Source: Eupeodes corollae (taxonomy: Eukaryota > Arthropoda > Insecta > Diptera > Syrphidae). From it: DNA of 64,000 nt. The notes beneath the pieces were generated by a model. The model had not been told where the DNA came from. It searched no databases and saw only the letters and a program-made list of their open reading frames with translations. Of this stretch, positions 49,501-58,500 are shown one piece after another. Each line of letters begins with the position of its first letter. Positions within the stretch are counted from its first letter, which is position 1. The stretch spans positions 133,526,153 through 133,590,152 of the forward strand of contig NC_079149.1 in the NCBI RefSeq assembly GCF_945859685.1. The letters are read 5' to 3'. A program made the position numbers and the translations under genes.

Positions 49501-52500
49501 GAGCTTGAAAAGAACTTTAAATTAAGAGATGGAAAAGGTTACACAAGCACATTTTTTAAAGATACACAACACACATGATGAGATATGAGAAAGAGGCTTA
49601 TTTTTGTTTTTGCAAGCACCTGACAGAACCAGGCTTGCCAGATTGGGCTATTTATCGGAAAGTTGAATATTTTTTCCAAAATTTATAACCGAATTTACCT
49701 CATTTTTAAGTATGAACAAAATATTTTTTATCTGTAGTTGTGAATTTTAAATAAAAATACTAAAGGTTTTATTTGAATTGAGCTACTTTTCCAGCTTTTA
49801 TTTTGAGCTTCAAACTTTTTTCTAAATTAGACTAGTTGTTCAAGACACGGAAACTCTGAACATCACCACAATAGGATTGGTGTGGAAGTGTAGTGCCTTC
49901 ATTTCTTAAGCTACTTTTTTGGCTATTTTTCAGCTTCGATTTTGAGCTACAAAGATTTTTTTTAAATTAGGTTCTTTAACTTCTTCAGGACATGGCAACT
50001 CTGAACATAACCTCAATAGGATTGGTGTGGAAGTGCCTTGCCTTTATTTTTTAACCTACTTTTTGGGCTACTTTTTCAGATTCGATTTTGAGCTACACAC
50101 ATATTTTTAAATTGGGCTCTTTAACTTGTTCAAGACATGGCAACTCTGAACATCACCACAATAGGAATGTGTGAAAGTGTCGTGACTTTATTTTTAAGCT
50201 ACTTTTTGGGCTACCTTTTCAGCTTCGATTTTGAGCTACAAACACTTTTTTTAATTGGGCTCTTTAACTAGTTCGAGTCATTTCAGCTCTGAACATTACC
50301 TCAATAGGATTGGTGTGGAATTGTCGTGCTTTCATTTTTTAACCTACTTTTTGGGCTATTTTTCAGCTTCGATTTTGAACTACGCACATTTTTTTAAATT
50401 CGTCACTTTAACTAGTTCAAGTCATTTCAAATCTGAGCATCACCTCAATAGGAATGTGTGGAAATGTCGTGCCGTTAAGTGTTAAGCTACTTTTTGGGCT
50501 ACTTTTTCAGCTTCGATTTTGAGCTACAAACATTTTTTTTTAATTGGGCTCTTTAACTAGTTCGAGTCATTTCAACTCTGAATATTACCTCAATAGGATT
50601 GGTGTGGAATTGTCGTGCTTTCATTTTGTAACCTACTTTTTGGGCTATTTTTCAGCTTCGATTTTGAGCTACACACATTTTTTTAAATTCGGCACTTTAA
50701 CTAGTTCAAGTCATTTCAAATCTGAGCTTCACCTCAATAGGAATGTGTGGAAATGTCGTGCCGTTATATTTTAAGCTACTTTTTGGGCTACTTTTTCAGC
50801 TTCGATTTTGAGCTACAAACATTTTTTAATTTGTAATCTTTAACTCGTTCAAGTCATTTCAACTCTGAATATCACCTCAAAGGATTGGTGTCGAAGTGTC
50901 GTGCCTTCACTTTTCAAGCTACTTTTTGGGCTACTTTTCAGATTCGATTTTGAGCTACACACATATTTTTAAATTGGGCTATTTAACTTATTCAAGACAT
51001 GACAACTCTGAATATCACCTCAATAGGATTGGTGTGGACGTGTCGTGCTTTCATTTTTTAAGCTACTTTTTGGGCTACTTTTTCAGCTTCGATTTTGAGC
51101 TACACAATTTTTTTTTTAATTCGACACTTTAACTAGTTCAAGTCATTTCAAATCTGAGCTTCACCTCAATAGGAATGTGTGGAAATGTCGTGCCGTTATA
51201 TTTTAAGCTACTTTTTGGGCTCCTTTTTGAGCTTCGATTTTGAGCTACAAACATTTTTTAATTTGTACTCTTTAACTCGTTCAAGTCATTTCAACTCTGA
51301 ACATCACCTTAATAGGAATATGTGGAAGTGCGTGCCTTCATTTTTTAAGATACTTTTTGGGCTACTTTTACAGCTTCGATTTTGAGCTACACACATATTT
51401 TTAAATTGGGCTCTTTAACTTGTTCAAGACATGACAACTCTGAATATCACCTTAATAGGATTGGTGTGGACGTGTCGTGCCTTCATTTTTGAAGCTACTT
51501 TTTGAGCTACTTTTTCAGCTTCGATTTTGAGCTACACACATTTTTTTTTAATTCGGCTCTTTAACTAGTTCAAGTCATTTCAAATCTGAGCATCACCTCA
51601 ATAGGAATGTGTGGAAATGTCGTGCCGTTAAGTGTTAAGCTACTTTTTGGGCTACTTTTTCAGCTTCGATTTTGAGCTACAAACATTTTTTTTTAATTGG
51701 GCTCTTTAACTAGTTCGAGTCATTTCAACTCTGAATATTACCTCAATAGGATTGGTGTGGAATTGGCTTGCTTTCATTTTGTAACCTACTTTTTGGGCTA
51801 TTTTTCAGCTTCGATTTTGAGCTACACACATTTTTTTAAATTCGGCACTTTAACTAGTTCAAGTCATTTCAAATCTGAGCTTCACCTCAATAGGAATGTG
51901 TGGAAATGTCGTGCCGTTATATTTTAAGCTACTTTTTGGGCTACTTTTTCAGCTTCGATTTTGAGCTACAAACATTTTTTAATTTGTAATCTTTAACTCG
52001 TTCAAGTCATTTCAACTCTGAATATCACCTCAAAGGATTGGTGTCGAAGTGTCGTGCCTTCACTTTTCAAGCTACTTTTTGGGCTACTTTTCAGATTCGA
52101 TTTTGAGCTACACACATATTTTTAAATTGGGCTATTTAACTTATTCAAGACATGACAACTCTGAATATCACCTCAATAGGATTGGTGTGGACGTGTCGTG
52201 CTTTCATTTTTTAAGCTACTTTTTGGGCTACTTTTTCAGCTTCGATTTTGAGCTACACAATTTTTTTTTTAATTCGACACTTTAACTAGTTCAAGTCATT
52301 TCAAATCTGAGCTTCACCTCAATAGGAATGTGTGGAAATGTCGTGCCGTTATATTTTAAGCTACTTTTTGGGCTCCTTTTTGAGCTTCGATTTTGAGCTA
52401 CAAACATTTTTTAATTTGTACTCTTTAACTCGTTCAAGTCATTTCAACTCTGAACATCACCTTAATAGGAATATGTGGAAGTGCGTGCCTTCATTTTTTA

Positions 52501-55500
52501 AGATACTTTTTGGGCTACTTTTACAGCTTCGATTTTGAGCTACACACATATTTTTAAATTGGGCTCTTTAACTTGTTCAAGACATGACAACTCTGAATAT
52601 CACCTTAATAGGATTGGTGTGGACGTGTCGTGCCTTCATTTTTGAAGCTACTTTTTGAGCTACTTTTTCAGCTTCGATTTTGAGCTACACACATTTTTTT
52701 TTAATTCGGCTCTTTAACTAGTTCAAGTCATTTCAAATCTGAGCATCACCTCAATAGGAATGTGTGGAAATGTCGTGCCTTTATATTTTAAGCTACTTTT
52801 GGGCTATTTTTCATTTCGATTTTGAGCTACAAACATTTTTTTAATTTGGGTTCTTTAACTAGTTCATATCATTTCAACTCTGAACATCACCTCAATAGGA
52901 ATGTGTAGAAATGTCGTGACTTCATTTTTTAAGCTACTTTTTGGACTACTTTTTCAGCTTCGATTTTAAGCTACACACATTTTTTTAAATTGGGCTCTTA
53001 ACTAGTTCAAGACATGGCAACTCTAAACATATCCACAATAGGAATGTGTGAAAGTGTCGTGCCTTTATTTTAAAGGTTAGGTAGATATATTTTTATGAAG
53101 AAAACAAAAACATAAAACGCAGAGAGTCAAACAACAGACAACGTTCTTATGATTATTCGCTTATCCTTGAACCGTGCCAAAGTATGCTGAGCTCCACAAC
53201 CTTATGGCATTTAAAGTGTTGGTTTTTTAACTTTTTTTATTTTGTGTTTAAATCGCGTCTGTCGACTTCGTCGCATGTGTGGAAAATATCTATTAAGTTA
53301 TGGATACCTACAACAGAGTGTATAAAAATTTTTTAAAAAAAAAAACCTTTGTGCAACGAAGATGATAGGAATGCGCAATGTGAAAGGAAAGGATTCAAAA
53401 GACAATAAAATCGTCTTATGATTAAACTGGTTTTCTTACTTCAAAGATGTAGATACATTTTATGATTATAAATAAAAATATCTTAAACATTTGTTGGGTA
53501 TATCTTCTTATAAATAAATTTATTTCCTCGTATTAAGTTGAAACTTCATATTTACTTTATTGACTATAAGGCGGTGTGTACATTAGACGTTATTAGACTC
53601 AATTGTACGCCTCTATCTAATCTATTTCTTTTCTACTTTAGAGTTAGAGGGCCAGAAATTGAAATTTCGTTTGACATTGAAATGTCAAAATACGTTTAAT
53701 GTGAACACCCCCTTAAGCTTATTCTTGATTGCTCACTCGGTTTGAAAAGAAAATTTGTATGAAATGAAGGTTGTTTTTTAGACGTGTTTATTAAAACATC
53801 ATTAGTTTATTCATTATAAAATGGACAACCAAACTTAGCATAAATCAAGTGACAGCTGTCAAAAAGACCAACTTCGAAAAAAGTACAAAGTATTTTGTTT
53901 ATCCTCAAACCAACATGTTTGTCCTCTAAGGGCATGTTCGGATTCTTGTTTTTTAAGTTCTTGTGTAGTTGTTCTTATAACACATTGCCAACATAACCTA
54001 TAACACAATATTTTTTTCTATTCCTTCTTAATTGAAAATTCATATACGATAGCAATGTTAAATTTTGTATTTTATCTTTAATCCAATAAAATTTGATATT
54101 ACACATCAGCTTTTATCCCTCAGCCCGCTGGCTGGCGCTGATGGCTGCCGCGATTCAAATCAAATCATTCATGTTAAGTGCAGCCTATCAACCGCACTTA
54201 ATTGGATTAATTCTTCTTTGTCACCCTAGCCGAGAGACCATCATATCCATCGAACGCTATTCCAACTGGTATCGTGATCTACATGCAATTCAAAATTCAA
54301 TATGATGTGAAGTGTAATATATGTATATGTAAAGGAAAAATATATTCAACGATCCATTCTACCCCTATAAATAATATACTTTATGCATTTATGCGATATA
54401 CCGCATGTTTGTCGTTCATTTACACAGGAAAACCACAACTTTATGCTTGATATCACGCATGACGCTTGGATGGATTATTTAGAATATATCTACTTCTTAT
54501 TCAATTACATTTTGTGTATAACTAGTGTTTAAATAATTTGTGTATTAAATATTTATCAGAAGAATTTATGCCGTGCTAGTTAAAGGTTCAACATAATTAT
54601 TTAAATAGACAGTACCGTAGCTCAAGACCTTGAAACAAGGGAGACTTCGTGAATTTTATTGTCTTCAAAAGCATGTTTTGACATAGTTTCTAACTTGGCA
54701 ACACTGCTCCACAGATAAGTTGTATGACAGATTAGACGTGTTCAGATTTCAATGCCGAATTTTCCGGAACACGATAAAAAAAATGCACGGCAATGCTTGT
54801 GTCGTCTAATTACGATATTATAGTTACAGAACAGGTCAAAGATTTGTTTAGTTTCCTGAGATATCATTTCTGAACACACATAATTATAAAAGTCAAAATG
54901 AAATTTGAATGAAGTTTATGCAGATAAATTTTATAATTTCACCCAGCAAAATTCTTGGAAATTGTATTTAATTTGCATAATCTGTTTCGTATTCTAAATT
55001 TTTGACAGCTCATACATCAAATTATGAACATAGCAAACTAATCTAGTGTTTTACTACCTTAATTTATTACCCTTATTCAGATTGCTGTCAAATTATTTGT
55101 CTACTTTACTTTATACAAAATTAACTCGATTGTTATAATAATTGTACTATTAGATGTATTTTCACTTACTAGTTTACCTTGGCCCTTTAAAGGTTAGAAA
55201 GGTAATAAATAAATATCAAAGTCTACGTTCTTATAAGAAAAACAGGGCAGTTTTTAAAATTGAATTCATATTCAAGGTTGACAATCGTTTGTTTTTCTCA
55301 TTCACCCTTTTACCCTTTAGCATGAAACCTGACATCATTTCAGGAAAACATGTTTTTGTTTTCTCATTATTATAACGATAATGAATATTTATAAAAATAT
55401 AAGTCATTAAATAATTTATTATACCTAGAAAATTACTAACAGCTAAGAAAAAGGTGGCAAAAAATTCTCAGAATTATTGATATTTGTAAAAGCTTAGTCA

Positions 55501-58500
55501 TCTCGCATTTGTTTATGAGACGAACAAAGTATAAGATTTTTTTTTCAATTCATCAATCAAGACGTAGTCATATTTTCATTCCATGTGTTTAGGCAAATGC
55601 TAAAGCAAAAACATTGAAGTGTAGGATTTCCTGTATTTTTGTTAGTTTTTAATTCAATAAATTCAAATTCAGACAGAAGAGAACAGTTTTCTGTTGAACT
55701 ATAAAATTTTTGTTTATATTTCTTGTTCATATTTACACAGGTGGTGACGTCAATAATTATTATACAGCCAAATGTTTCACTGATGGATGAAGAAATTGAG
55801 GAAACAAAAATTGTTTGTTTATTTAATTTTTTAGAGAGGGACTTGAATAACGATACAGTAATACAATCTTTTTCTTTATTCTATTTATAATGTGATTTAG
55901 GACATCGAATCACATTTTATAACTCTTGTGTTTGTACCCAAAATAAAAAGTGATAAGTATTTGTTTAATGACAAATCCAGAATACCAATAATTTGAGTTC
56001 CGAAAAAAGTCAAAGGCAACAAAAATATGCTTAAGTTTATTTGACATTTCGTTTGATGGATTGGATATTTAAATTGTTTGTTTTTGTTTATGAACATTGC
56101 CCATATAACATGTTTTAAAATCAATCTGAATTGGCGTGCCCTTCAGCTAAATACAGACGGTCCCAAATGTTAAAAATTAGCGTGAACCTGTCAGCTATTA
56201 GAAAATGATTTCTGTAACTGTCAGATTTATGTTATTTTTCTATCATTTGTAAGATTTTCAATAAATCGTTCCTGAATTCATTGTTGAAGTGTCAAATAGT
56301 AACCATACACAACAATTTACAAACTCAGATCGAGTAAAGAGTTGAAAGTGTTGAACTGTCAAAGTGAAGGGCTTGTTAATAAACCATATTTTTTTCTTGG
56401 TGGGAAGCAAACAATGAACTGAAGAGCAATTCGTTATCTAAATTAGACGATGACATTTACAATAAAGCAATTGAACCTGCTTAAATTTTATACAAAAAAG
56501 TTGGGTCATATTCATAGTTACTTTATAAGTTCTGATTTTGTCTTTGCTAAATTAAACTTCAGTTTTCAGTTTTTTTTTTTAAACGTCAAAAATAAACAAA
56601 CTGATTGAGTAAATTAAGTTATGAGACATTTTATTTGAAAATTTAAAATCAAAAATTAAAATGTCAAAAGACTTAAGCATATATCAATATTTTGATATTT
56701 TGCTGGATGTTGGAATGCCACCAACTAAAAAAATACAAAAGCTCTACATAACCCTTTGAAATAGATGAAGACGATTAGTATGAAAGTTTATTCATAGATG
56801 TTTGCTAAACTCTTGATAAGTTCTTATTAATCAAGTCCAGAGTTTAGGCTATTTATAAATAAATTTAAACCTAAGTCTAGGGCTTAATCTGTGGTTTAAC
56901 TATAAACATAGCAATTGTTGTGTTAAAGTAGTTATTATCACAGCCAAATGTCATATTTGATTTAAGTTTGTGTATTGAAAAGCTAAAAAAGAAAATTATA
57001 TCAAATAAAAATATGCCACAAGAAAAAGGAAAACAAACGAAAAACGGCTAAATTCATTTGCATTAAGCTACAAGAATAAAGAAATAGTCACATTTTTTTA
57101 ATAGTTGTATTATATTATACATCTAATTTGAGAAATGACAGCACAAAATAACAAGTTTGAAAATAAAACAGTATTTTTTTGCTTTGACCTGTCATGTGAA
57201 GTATAATTGTAGTAGAATACAACCTTAACCTGGGGTTTTACTTAACCCATCTGGAAAATTGACTATGCATAAGAACTCTGTTTTTTTAACCAACAAGCCT
57301 TAAAATATAGATCAAAAAATCACGCCCCAATTTTTTTTTAAATGATTCTAAAAGTAATGGGGTTTTCCATGGGTAAAATAAATCAATTTATTTTGTATCT
57401 AGATCTGTCAAAACACAAATTATCAATTTGTATTGCATTCCATGGGCAAAATAAATTGATTTATTTTTGATTTAAGATCTGGATCTGGATTTTTCGGAAG
57501 GTTAAACCCTCTTTGCACTATTATTAATATATTATAAAAAATGTTAAGCTGAGTTTTAACAGCTCTTCCCCATTCCATTGCACGATCATCATGTTACGAA
57601 AATAAATAAATACCAATAAATTAGGTTGCGCAACAGTTCATGAATAACCACGGCCTAGTGACTTACAACTCTCAATCATTCCTGTGTGCGAGTAATATTC
57701 TCAGAGATGGAAGGGACCTACAGTTTATATGTCGAATCCGAACGGCTTATTTAAGAGAGCACTTTTCATGACAAGAAAAGGATTTGTCAATTCCACGCAA
57801 GAGGCAGTACCCGTGAAAAAAGTTATGTGGCACAGGCAGGGATTGAACTCAAGACCCTTGCATCACAGTCCAACGCACCCTACGGGTACTAGATGTTACA
57901 CAAAAACAATGACAAAAAAAAAAATAACATGGAAAACCCAACACGTAAACAGTATATTTCCAATAATAGCCAAACTGTCAAAAGTCTTCCAATAACATTC
58001 TATATAAATTGAAAATTGTCAGTTTATATAAGAATGGTTGATTTTATCCGAATTTCCTAAAACTTCAAAAATACTCTGTTTAAACGGTTTCAAGACTATA
58101 GAAAACAATGAATTGGAAGCCTCATTAGAATTTATTGTTTGTCTGATAGGAAATTGTAATACGATTGACTGACATTTTTTTTGACAGATAAAATTGGGTG
58201 TTTATATGGTGTTGATAGAAAATTGGTTAAATTTTTGCGGAAAATATTGCCAATATTGGAAGATCTTCCAATTCTGTACCAATATACGGGTAAATATCTT
58301 AACAAATCAGAAAAAACGTAACAATGACACTTAAAACAATTTTTTTGACATAATAACAATGGCGTTGTTTGGCAATTGTTGACAAGACGGAGACGCAAAG
58401 CTGAAATTGAAATTGTATAATTTTCCACTAAGTTCTGTTAACCGTGTGAAAAAAAATATCTGTCATTAAAAGATATTTAGCTACTTTTACTTATTGACAG

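Noticed and set aside
49620..53075. Tandem array as a CRISPR array or as a repetitive protein gene
   Set aside because: Units are contiguous without unique spacers and the genome is eukaryotic; the open frames merely follow from repeat units lacking stops and have no start context or domain.
57835..57898. A functional tRNA gene
   Set aside because: Only the B-box and anticodon-arm-like part are convincing; acceptor and D arms do not pair, and SINE body follows directly.
57729..57995. 88-codon plus-strand frame
   Set aside because: It overlaps the SINE in antisense; the apparent protein is a translation of the tRNA-like head.
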